Shown: positions 1 through 6,146 of the stretch, one piece after another
Layout: every line of letters starts with the position of its first letter
How positions within the stretch are numbered: the stretch's first letter is position 1
Source of the DNA: Acidobacteriota bacterium
GTDB lineage: Bacteria > Actinomycetota > Actinomycetes > Actinomycetales > Microbacteriaceae
DNA: 45,432 nucleotides
NCBI GenBank assembly: GCA_019352055.1
Contig: JABBOB010000018.1
Location: 1-45,432 of the forward strand
Reading direction: 5' to 3'
Made by a program: the position numbers and the translations under genes
The notes under the pieces: model-generated
Databases searched by the model: none
Told to the model about the DNA's origin: nothing
Seen by the model: the letters and a program-made list of their open reading frames with translations, nothing else

Positions 1-934
1 GGCGCGGCGGACTGCGGGGACTGGCTGCGTGCGGGATGATGGCGATGCTGATGTTCGTCGTGATCTTCTGCGTGGAGTACTTCTGGTAGTCCGCCGCGCT
101 GATCATGCCGTGGGTCCGCTCGACCTTCAGGACGTAGTTCCGTCTGGCCTCCGCGCCGACGAGGTTGGCCTTCATGTCGAGCCGGAACGACTCGGGGTTG
201 TTCACGATCGAGATCAGCGTCGCGGCCTGACCGATGTCGAGATCCTTGGCCGACTTGCCGTAGTAGTACTGGCTCGCAGCCTCGATGCCGTACACGCGGC
301 CGCCGAATCCGGCGATGTTGAGGTAGCCGAGCAGGATCTGGTCCTTCGTGTACTTCTTCTCGAGCCCGATCGCGAGCCGCATCTCGCGGATCTTCCGGTT
401 GTAGGACTTGTCGGTGCAGGCGTTGTAGGCGGCCATCTCCGCCTTCGCGTCAGTGAGCGCCTCCGCCTGCTGCACGCAGACGTTCTTCACGTACTGCTGG
501 CTGATCGTCGATGCGCCCTGGATGTTCCTGTGCATGAAGTTGGACACGAGCGCACGGGCGATGCCGTTCGGGTCGATCGGTCCGTGCTGGTAGAACCGCA
601 CGTCCTCCGCGGCGAGCGTGGCGTTCTTCACCACGGCCGGCACCTCGTCCCAGGCGAGGACGTCGCGATCCTGGCTGAAGAAGGACGCGAGCAGCACGTC
701 CTTGCCGTTGTCCTTGGCGTAGATGCGCGCCTTCTGCTCGAGCGGCGTGATGTCGAGGTTCGCGGGCAGGCTCTGGAACGCGTCGATCTGCTGCTTCGTC
801 ACCCCGCCGGCGATCGCCACGGCGGGCGTGATCACGCACGCGATGAGCGTGCCGGCGACAGCAGCCACCGCGAGGAACGCGAGCAGGGAGGACAGCTTGC
901 CTCCCGCGCGCACGGCGGCCTGGATCACGGACAT
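1..934 (-). CDS. Class A penicillin-binding protein, N-terminal part (cut by window edge)
   Basis: This is the N-terminal ~311 residues of a peptidoglycan glycosyltransferase (GT51); the rest, including any transpeptidase domain, lies outside the window. A single membrane anchor spans residues ~15-43. The GT51 motifs follow in order: EDVRFYQHG with the likely catalytic Glu110, the QGASTISQQYVKN block, RKIREMRLAIGLEKKY, and YLNIAGFGGRVYGIEAAS. These motifs belong to the enzyme that polymerises lipid II on the outer face of the membrane. The chosen ATG gives a short cytosolic tail before the anchor. The gene downstream in the reading direction is not visible. The family call is firm. Whether it is bifunctional (PBP1A/PonA type) or a monofunctional transglycosylase cannot be decided from this piece. 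Confidence 0.92.
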   Translation of the reverse strand, partial: MSVIQAAVRAGGKLSSLLAFLAVAAVAGTLIACVITPAVAIAGGVTKQQIDAFQSLPANLDITPLEQKARIYAKDNGKDVLLASFFSQDRDVLAWDEVPAVVKNATLAAEDVRFYQHGPIDPNGIARALVSNFMHRNIQGASTISQQYVKNVCVQQAEALTDAKAEMAAYNACTDKSYNRKIREMRLAIGLEKKYTKDQILLGYLNIAGFGGRVYGIEAASQYYYGKSAKDLDIGQAATLISIVNNPESFRLDMKANLVGAEARRNYVLKVERTHGMISAADYQKYSTQKITTNISIAIIPHAASPRSPPR

Positions 935-1077
935 CACGGCATCGTATGAGTTCGACGTGGCCACGGCGACGCTTCAGCGCGAACGTCGGCGGTGCGTCGC
1001 CGGATCGTTGCCGAGCCGGGCGCGGGAGCCCCTGGATTTCCCGGGCGGTCGACCAGCGGGACCGCGAGCGCCACCGC

Positions 1078-2370
1078 TCAGGCGCCTGCGGCGCGGCGGG
1101 GCTGGTCGACCTCGACCTGCTCGCGGACGACCGCCGCCGGGGTGCGGCCGCCGGCCAGGCCGACCAGCGTGGGACGCGCCTCGCGGCGGTCGGCGACCGG
1201 CACGGCGATCGGGAGCCGGCGCTGCACCGTCCAGCGCATGATGCTCAGCGCGGTGCGGCGCGACGGCATGTACCAGAGGAAGAACGCGGCGCGCACGATC
1301 CAGCCCAGCAGCTGCGGCAACGGGATCCCCCACAGGAGCGCGACCGCGCGCCCGGGGGCGAACGCGGCGACCGTGCCGAGCCCGCGGAACGTGAACCGTC
1401 TCGCTTCCGCCCTGCGCGAGCGCCTCGCGATGTTCCGGCCGACCGTCGTGCCGGCGTGGATCGCCCAGAGGGCCTCCTTCGGGACGCGCGTGCCTCCCCG
1501 GCGCACCGCCGCCGCGTCGCCCGCGCTCCACACCCCGTCGGTGACCTGGAGGCACTCGTCGACGGCGAGCAGACCGTCCGGCTCCTGGAACCGCTCCAGC
1601 CCGGGGATCAGCGGCACCGTGCTGCCGAGGGAGGACACGACGGTCGCGGCCTCGATCCGCGTGCCGTCGCCGAGCTCGACGCCGCGCTCGTCGACCGCGA
1701 CCACGCGCGTCTCGGTGAGCACCTCGACGCCGGCGTCGGTGAGGTTGCGCATGAGCCGCTCCTGCAGCGACCGCTTGTCCTGCCAGACCGGGACGACGGT
1801 CTTCGAGGCCGAGATCAGCACGATGCGGCGCGCTGCGCCGTACCGGCGCCCGAGCGCGGCCGCGACCTCGGTGCCGGCGAAGCCCGCGCCGACCACCACC
1901 ACGGTCGTGGCCCGGCGCGCGTCCTCAGCGTCCACCGGGGCTTGGGCGTCGATCCACCGCAGGTGCTCGAGCAGCGCCTCGACTCGGCCCGGCGACCGGA
2001 GCGACCAGCCGTGCTCGGCGAGGCCGGGGAGGTGGTCGATCCGGTCCTGCGCACCGGTGGCGACGACGAGCTCGTCGTACTCGACGACGCGCACGGCGCC
2101 CTGCCACTCGACGGTGACGGTGCGCGCCTCCGCGTCGACGGCGGTCGCCCAACCCTGCACGCGCTCGGCACGCGGGATCACCTCGTCGAGCGGGCTCGAG
2201 AGCATCTCCGGCTTCAAGCCACCCTCGAGCACCTCACCCGTGAAGCCGTGGAACACGTGATCGGTGAACGGGGCGATCACGGTGATCCGCGCCGAACCGC
2301 CCATCCAACGGCGGATCGCGCGATAGCACCAGACGGACGAGTACCCGCCGCCCAGGATGACGATCCTCAT
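1078..2370 (-). CDS. NDH-2-like FAD/NAD(P)-dependent oxidoreductase
   Basis: This is a 430-residue two-dinucleotide-binding-domain flavoprotein. An FAD-binding Rossmann motif (GGGYSS) sits at the N-terminus. A second Rossmann motif (VVVVGAGFAGTEVAAAL) near the middle should bind NAD(P)H. A C-terminal FAD motif (GVWSAGDAAAV) follows. The C-terminal ~80 residues (FRGLGTVAAFAPGRAV, then a hydrophobic stretch ending LWYMPSRR) resemble the membrane-attachment region of type II NADH dehydrogenases. A quinone-reducing role is therefore plausible, but substrate and acceptor are inferred. Its start codon overlaps the stop of the upstream AAR-like gene (ATGA), so the two are translationally coupled. 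It could instead be a ferredoxin-reductase-like or sulfide:quinone-like enzyme. The cysteines expected of sulfide:quinone reductases are not evident. Confidence 0.85.
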   Translation of the reverse strand: MRIVILGGGYSSVWCYRAIRRWMGGSARITVIAPFTDHVFHGFTGEVLEGGLKPEMLSSPLDEVIPRAERVQGWATAVDAEARTVTVEWQGAVRVVEYDELVVATGAQDRIDHLPGLAEHGWSLRSPGRVEALLEHLRWIDAQAPVDAEDARRATTVVVVGAGFAGTEVAAALGRRYGAARRIVLISASKTVVPVWQDKRSLQERLMRNLTDAGVEVLTETRVVAVDERGVELGDGTRIEAATVVSSLGSTVPLIPGLERFQEPDGLLAVDECLQVTDGVWSAGDAAAVRRGGTRVPKEALWAIHAGTTVGRNIARRSRRAEARRFTFRGLGTVAAFAPGRAVALLWGIPLPQLLGWIVRAAFFLWYMPSRRTALSIMRWTVQRRLPIAVPVADRREARPTLVGLAGGRTPAAVVREQVEVDQPRRAAGA

Positions 2371-3473
2371 GCGACGACGCCGTCCGGGACCTGCGAGGAG
2401 GCGGAGCCGCGGCGCGGGGGCGCGGTCCAGCCCGGCACGGAGACGGGCTCGCCGAAGGACGTCGGTTGGGCGAGACCGAACCCGAGGTGCCCGAACCGTT
2501 CCGACAGCTCCTGCACCCGGGCCACCTGGTCGAGCGAGGGACGGCCGATGGTCCCGTGCCCGCGATGGTCGGCGAGGGCGAGCAGCGAGCTCTCCGCGAG
2601 GCAGGCGAACGAGGAGGAGCCGGCGAGGCCGATGCCGAACCCGGTGCGGGTGAGGCCGGGCGTCGAGACCACCCCGCCGTCGAGGATGACGACGTCGGGC
2701 CGCTCGGTCGCGAGGTCGGGGCTCGTGTTCCGCGGCTGGGTGTCGTCGAGCACGACGGCGCCGACCCCCAGGTGCTCGGCGGTCAGCACCGCGCCGGCCG
2801 CCGAGGTCATCAGCACGACCAGGTCCGCGCGCCGGCACGCGGCCATGTCGGTCGACCAGGTCGCATCGAGGTCCATCGCGAGCGCCGCGAGGGCCGCGGG
2901 CGTACGACCGACGAGGACGAGCTCGCGGGCGACGCCCATCTGCCCGATCACGCGAGCGACCGCCGTGCCGACCGAGCCGTTGGCGCCCACCAGCGCGACG
3001 ATCGGCGGGCGCGTCATCCCCGCCGCGATCCGACCGACCGCAGCCGCGGTGGCGGCGGCGGTGTACGCGTTGCCGTTCGTGACACCGATCTCGGTGCGTC
3101 GCCGGAGCTTCGCACCGCCCGCGGTCGCGGGCGCGGTCAGCGCGCCGAGCCCCAGCACGCTGGCGCCGCGCGACACGGCGAGGTCGATCGCCTGGTCGAT
3201 CCGGCGCGCCACCATCGCGCGGTCCTGGCCGAGGAGCATGGAAGGGGTGAGCGGAAGGCCGATCACGTCACCGAGCACCTCGTCGGGACGGTCCGTCGCC
3301 GTGATCGTGGCGTGCACCCACGGCTTCAGCGGGAGGCGGCGCATCGCCGCCTCGCAGAGCCGTCCGGGGATCAGGCCGAGCGCCGGATGGATCAGCGCGA
3401 GGTCCTCGGAGGGGTCGGTCCGCGGATGGATCAGGAAGGCGAATCGTCCGCGTGGGGCGGGGGTCGTGTCCAT
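2367..3473 (-). CDS. Long-chain acyl-[ACP] reductase (AAR)-like protein
   Basis: This 368-residue protein matches the layout of cyanobacterial fatty-aldehyde-forming acyl-ACP reductase (AAR, ~340 aa) as I recall that family. It has an N-terminal acyl-binding region, then LGLGALTAP and a TNGNAYTAA block that resembles AAR's TGNTHTAY. A Rossmann motif GANGSVG sits at 163-169, and VILDGGVV resembles AAR's NGGVVE. A SSSFACLAES segment places Cys291 where AAR has its thioester-forming cysteine. The expected reaction is NADPH-dependent reduction of an acyl thioester to an aldehyde. Substrate and product are inferred. The internal ATG at 3473 was preferred over upstream starts because conserved sequence begins just after it. 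The gene leads a coupled pair with the flavoprotein downstream. Automated pipelines may call it a shikimate or semialdehyde dehydrogenase. Confidence 0.68.
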   Translation of the reverse strand: MDTTPAPRGRFAFLIHPRTDPSEDLALIHPALGLIPGRLCEAAMRRLPLKPWVHATITATDRPDEVLGDVIGLPLTPSMLLGQDRAMVARRIDQAIDLAVSRGASVLGLGALTAPATAGGAKLRRRTEIGVTNGNAYTAAATAAAVGRIAAGMTRPPIVALVGANGSVGTAVARVIGQMGVARELVLVGRTPAALAALAMDLDATWSTDMAACRRADLVVLMTSAAGAVLTAEHLGVGAVVLDDTQPRNTSPDLATERPDVVILDGGVVSTPGLTRTGFGIGLAGSSSFACLAESSLLALADHRGHGTIGRPSLDQVARVQELSERFGHLGFGLAQPTSFGEPVSVPGWTAPPRRGSASSQVPDGVVA

Positions 3474-3586
3474 GGCGGGCTCCGGGCTCAGGAGGAGAAG
3501 CAGGCGGTGCGGTGCGTCCGGCCATGGAGGGCGCGCCGAAGAGCGCTCGGACACCCCCCGACATCCGGCTAGAGCTGGCGCCGACT

Positions 3587-3617
3587 CCCCCTGTTCGGGC
3601 GACTCCCGAACGGGGGG
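3587..3617. promoter_or_regulatory. Large inverted repeat upstream of AAR-like operon
   Basis: CCCCCTGTTCGGG at 3587-3599 pairs with CCCGAACGGGGGG at 3605-3617, with one mismatch and a 5-nt centre. The ~13-bp arms lie about 115 bp upstream of the AAR-like start codon. There is no T-run on either side, so an operator or an attenuator-like leader structure fits better than a classical terminator. The binding protein is unknown. Confidence 0.5.
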
Positions 3618-3672
3618 TCTTCGGCGACTGGCGCCACCATATCGGGGGGCGACGGGACCCCCGCAAGCCCCA

Positions 3673-3699
3673 GTTGCACACCCGGACTGGGGGTGCAAC
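3673..3699. promoter_or_regulatory. Second inverted repeat upstream of AAR-like operon
   Basis: GTTGCACACCC at 3673-3683 pairs with GGGGGTGCAAC at 3689-3699, with one mismatch and a 5-nt loop. Read on the minus strand it lies ~120 bp past the stop of the hypothetical gene at 3819 and ~200 bp before the AAR-like start. It could be that gene's terminator stem (no U-run is seen) or a second operator. Confidence 0.4.
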
Positions 3700-3818
3700 C
3701 CGGAGGGATCTCCTACGTAATCGTGTTAGGCCTGATCAGCACCGCAGTCACACCCGTGACTCCCTGCGCAGACGCCTCATGCGCAACGGCGTGTCGCGCG
3801 GTTCCGCGCGAATCGCGC

Positions 3819-4109
3819 TCACTCCAGATGGGGGTGGAAGGCCGTCGCCCCGGGGGCGGAGACCTGGTTGTGGATCAGGTCGATGCCGAGCACGTCGAAG
3901 CGGGCCGCATCGAGGACGATCGACACGGCGCGCGCGAGCACCGCCTGATCCCCCTCGTCGCCGACGAAGAGCTCGCCGTCCTCGTTCTCCTGGGGCAGCG
4001 CGATCCGCCCACGCAGGTCGAGCGGGTCGCGGACCCGGAGCCGGATCGCGGCCGTCACCGTCACCGTCCCGTCGTCGTGGACCTCCGGCTGCAGCACCCG
4101 TGCGGACAT
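3819..4109 (-). CDS. Hypothetical protein (96 aa)
   Basis: I do not recognise a family. The 96-residue protein is acidic, lacks membrane segments or a signal peptide, and alternates beta-like stretches (VTVTAAIRLRVRDP) with helical ones (QAVLARAVSIVLDAARF). It ends in HPHLE. The ATG at 4109 is the first in-frame start. The frame has strong GC3 bias and sensible amino-acid composition, unlike the competing frames, which are Arg/Pro/Ala-rich. It is followed on the minus strand by a 345-base gap before the AAR-like operon, and lies 47 bases downstream of the YdeI-like gene, with which it may be co-transcribed. Confidence 0.6.
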   Translation of the reverse strand: MSARVLQPEVHDDGTVTVTAAIRLRVRDPLDLRGRIALPQENEDGELFVGDEGDQAVLARAVSIVLDAARFDVLGIDLIHNQVSAPGATAFHPHLE

Positions 4110-4156
4110 CGCAGCACGCTACGACCCCCCGCTCGGCGTCCGGTCGGACGTGCCGC

Positions 4157-4603
4157 TCAGCCGAGCAACGAGCCGACGACGGCGGCGATCCGGCGCGCTC
4201 GCGTCTCCGGGGCCTTCGCACCCTCGACCGCGTCCACGTGCGCCGCGCGCCGGCTCGGCGACAGCGCATCGAACGCTTTCCGGACGTCGGCCTCGGCGAG
4301 CGCGACCGCGAGGTCCTCGGGCACCGCGGTCTCCCGCGGGGTCGCGTCGAGCTCGAGGGAGACCTCGAGCGGGTCGCCGCCGGCGATGCCGCTCTCCGCG
4401 CGGCGCTCGGCGGCGAACGGGATGAGCGCATGGCCGCCCATGGACCCGACGGTGCTGCGGTAGCGGTAGCCGTTCACCACGACCGAGACAGCCGGACGCC
4501 GCCCACCGGCGAGGGCCTCGAGCACCTCGGTCGGCACCGGGATGCCGGTGTTGCGGCCCGTGAGATGCATGGTCGTGCGGTATTCGACGCTCACGAGCGA
4601 CAT
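4157..4603 (-). CDS. DUF1905 / YdeI (OmdA)-type domain protein
   Basis: This 148-residue protein combines a DUF1905-like beta-barrel half with a C-terminal YdeI/OmpD-associated helical tail. The first half has the VEYRTTMHLTG opening, IPVPTEVLEAL, and VVVNGYRYRSTVGSMGGHALIPFA. The tail has VPEDLAVALAEADVRKAFDALSPSRR followed by AKAPETRARRI. YdeI-family proteins have been linked to peptide or bacteriocin protection in some bacteria, but the biochemical role is unknown. I chose the ATG at 4603. A longer frame extends to 4657, but it would run into the insertion-sequence flank and adds a non-family leader. The IS1595 element sits only ~60 bases upstream of this start, so it may have displaced the native promoter. 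Confidence 0.8.
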   Translation of the reverse strand: MSLVSVEYRTTMHLTGRNTGIPVPTEVLEALAGGRRPAVSVVVNGYRYRSTVGSMGGHALIPFAAERRAESGIAGGDPLEVSLELDATPRETAVPEDLAVALAEADVRKAFDALSPSRRAAHVDAVEGAKAPETRARRIAAVVGSLLG

Positions 4604-4664
4604 CCTGGCACCCCGGACCAGCGCGCCTCGGGCCGATTCTCCGCCGAGTTCGAACATCTGTACG

Positions 4665-4687
4665 GGGTATCCGCTTAGGTCAAGTAG
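4665..4687 (+). repeat. IS1595 left terminal inverted repeat
   Basis: This 23-bp end starts with GGGTATCC and is the exact reverse complement of 5649-5671. It overlaps the last codons and stop of the transposase. Confidence 0.9.
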
Positions 4688-5642
4688 TGCCTGGTTCGGG
4701 GTCGGCGGCGACCAGAGCTCGCATTGGATGCGGGTCTGTGGTGAGGGCGTTGGTGAGGAGTCGGTAGAAGAGCAGTCCTCGGCTGCGTGAAGAGCGGCGG
4801 TTGAATCGGAAGGTGAATTCGTCGAGGTAGTACTGCAATTGCTCGTCGGAGATGCCTGAATGGAGCGTGCCCTCCAGCCATCGTTTCAGCAGTGAGGCAA
4901 CGCGGTGGACGCCGGGCAAATTGATGTGTGCCGGCGTGGGGCTGCCGAGTTGTGTGAAGTACTCGTGCCCGTATCCCATTTGGGAAAGTCGACGGAGTTC
5001 TCGAGCGCCGTCGGTCTTGATCAGCGAGCCAGGCGCGATGACACGCTCGGCGAATTTGACCATCGGGATCTCTTCACGAGGCGTCGGCTGCAAGCGGATG
5101 CGGCCGTGCTTGTGCGGGGTGATCATCTCGGTCGCGATCATGACGCCCGTCTTCAGGCTGCCGCGCCCCGGCCGCATCGCGGTGACGCCGCCGACGAAGG
5201 TCTCGTCGAGTTCGACCGTGCCGGACAGCAAACGATCAGATGGGACCATGGCGCGCCGGAATTTGTGCATCCAAACCCACGCCGTCTCGTACGACTTCAA
5301 ACCGAGCACGCGCTGCAAACCCAATGCCGAGACGCCGTTCTTCTGCGACGTGATGAACCAGGCTGCGGCGAACCAGACGGTCAACGGAGTCCGCGTCTTA
5401 TCAAAGAGCGTCCCCGCCGTTACAGACGTCTGTCGATTGCACGCCTTGCACATGAACGAGCCGACGCTCATCCGCCAATAGTCCGACGACCCGCACCGCG
5501 GACACACGAACCCATCCGGCCACCGCAAACCAGTCAGGTAGTCACGACAGGAATTCTCCGACGAGAACCACTCCTGAAAATCACGGAAAGACTCCGGATA
5601 GTCAACCCCGGGCCGCGGCCCCTCGACGCCATCACTCACCAC
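4680..5642 (-). CDS. IS1595-family DDE transposase
   Basis: This 320-residue transposase is complete. An N-terminal zinc ribbon is formed by CPRC (47-50) and CKAC (65-68), and catalyses nothing itself but is typical for binding IS1595 ends. The RNase-H-fold catalytic core follows, with Asp146 in the VELDETFVGG motif and Asp211 in KTDGAREL. The HRVASLLKRWLEGTLHSG block supplies the usual C-terminal catalytic segment, and YYLDEFTFRFNRR closes the domain. It acts on the 23-bp ends flanking it. The start is GTG, with a second GTG immediately after. No frameshift or stop is present, so the protein should be functional. Confidence 0.93.
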   Translation of the reverse strand: MVSDGVEGPRPGVDYPESFRDFQEWFSSENSCRDYLTGLRWPDGFVCPRCGSSDYWRMSVGSFMCKACNRQTSVTAGTLFDKTRTPLTVWFAAAWFITSQKNGVSALGLQRVLGLKSYETAWVWMHKFRRAMVPSDRLLSGTVELDETFVGGVTAMRPGRGSLKTGVMIATEMITPHKHGRIRLQPTPREEIPMVKFAERVIAPGSLIKTDGARELRRLSQMGYGHEYFTQLGSPTPAHINLPGVHRVASLLKRWLEGTLHSGISDEQLQYYLDEFTFRFNRRSSRSRGLLFYRLLTNALTTDPHPMRALVAADPEPGTT

Positions 5643-5648
5643 GCCAGT

Positions 5649-5671
5649 CTACTTGACCTAAGCGGATACCC
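5649..5671 (-). repeat. IS1595 right terminal inverted repeat
   Basis: This is the exact reverse complement of 4665-4687. It is followed after 14 bases (AGTACATCTGTACG) by the first end of the neighbouring small element. Confidence 0.9.
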
Positions 5672-5685
5672 AGTACATCTGTACG

Positions 5686-5829
5686 GGGTATCCGCTTGGG
5701 TCAAGCCCGGCCTGGGCGTCCCCACGCGCTCATGGTTTCGCGAGATTTCGGGACACATGTCGGCCGCCCGTGCTGGAAATACGCCAGCAGGAGCGCAGAC
5801 GCTCCCCTACTTGAGGCAAGCGGATACCC
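5686..5829. mobile_element. MITE-like non-autonomous relative of the IS1595 element
   Basis: This 144-bp element has ends GGGTATCCGCTTGGGTCAAG and, on the opposite strand at the right end, GGGTATCCGCTTGCCTCAAG followed by TAG. Both ends match the adjacent IS ends except for the three bases after CGCTT (and the last three bases of the left end). The interior has no credible gene and no visible similarity to the transposase gene. It is flanked by the same ACATCTGTAC repeats as the full-size element. It could be mobilised in trans by the transposase at 4680-5642, which is an inference. Confidence 0.78.
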
Positions 5830-5857
5830 CGTACATCTGTACTACTACGCTCTGCAC

Positions 5858-6139
5858 GTGGTCGACTGGCACCCGCGCCGCCTCGCGTCCGGCACCGAGT
5901 GGACCATGTCCGTGCCCGGGCAGCCCGAGCCGATCGCCGTCATCCGCCGGCTGCGATTCGAGGGCCGCTCCGTGTTCCGCGCCGTCACGTGGGCGCCGAC
6001 CTCCGCCGGACGGGAGCTGATCGGCTACTACCGCAGCGGCGACGGGGCGGCGGTCGCCGTATGGCGGCACTACCTGGCGGAACGGGACGAACGCCACGAC
6101 CGGGCGTCGCGAACCCATGGCGGCCGTGAGCGCGGGTGA
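5858..6139 (+). CDS. Hypothetical protein (93 aa), start possibly disturbed by MITE
   Basis: I do not recognise a family. The visible protein is soluble, with a beta-rich core (AVIRRLRFEGRSVFRAVTWAP, split by family-typical Trp/Tyr residues) and a basic tail. The frame stays open upstream through the MITE, but that part is transposon sequence, so the GTG at 5858 is the first start outside the element. No good ribosome-binding site precedes it. The insertion only ~28 bases upstream may have removed the native start or promoter. It ends 7 bases before the stop of the convergent Pnkp-like gene. Confidence 0.5.
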   Translation: MVDWHPRRLASGTEWTMSVPGQPEPIAVIRRLRFEGRSVFRAVTWAPTSAGRELIGYYRSGDGAAVAVWRHYLAERDERHDRASRTHGGRERG

Positions 6140-6146
6140 CCGCGGA

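Larger units (their letters stand above)
3474..3818. other. Intergenic region with regulatory-looking dyads
   Basis: These ~345 bases lie between the AAR-like gene and the hypothetical gene at 3819-4109, both on the minus strand. I see no credible coding sequence on either strand. The region holds runs of C and G (CCCCCC/GGGGGG) and two strong inverted repeats, annotated separately. It probably contains the promoter and control region of the AAR-like operon and the terminator of the upstream small gene. Confidence 0.6.
4665..5671 (-). mobile_element. IS1595-family insertion sequence, complete
   Basis: This element of ~1.0 kb carries one intact transposase gene on the minus strand and perfect terminal inverted repeats of at least 23 bp. 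Each end begins GGGTATCCGCTTAGGTCAAG and continues with TAG. The intact ends and unbroken transposase suggest a recent, potentially active insertion. It lies in the gap between the YdeI-like gene and the small gene at 5858. Its codons are less GC-biased than those of neighbouring genes, consistent with horizontal arrival. Confidence 0.92.
4654..5842 (+). repeat. Three direct copies of ACATCTGTAC bracketing two mobile elements
   Basis: The 10-mer ACATCTGTAC occurs at 4654-4663, 5675-5684 and 5833-5842, always just outside the terminal GGGGTATCC or GGATACCC ends. The last two copies extend to GTACATCTGTAC. They look like target-site duplications or hot-spot sequences left by successive insertions. 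The exact duplication length cannot be fixed by eye: 8 bp is usual for IS1595 elements, and no clean 8-bp duplication abuts the GGG ends. Confidence 0.7.

Noticed and set aside
946..3720. Long plus-strand open frame opposite the flavoprotein and AAR-like genes
   Set aside because: It lacks any domain motif and has shadow composition. The minus-strand genes are clear.
4665..5671. Clean 8-bp target-site duplication expected for IS1595
   Set aside because: The 8 bases flanking the GGG ends (TCTGTACG on the left, AGTACATC on the right) do not match. Only the shared ACATCTGTAC context is repeated, so no 8-bp duplication is claimed.
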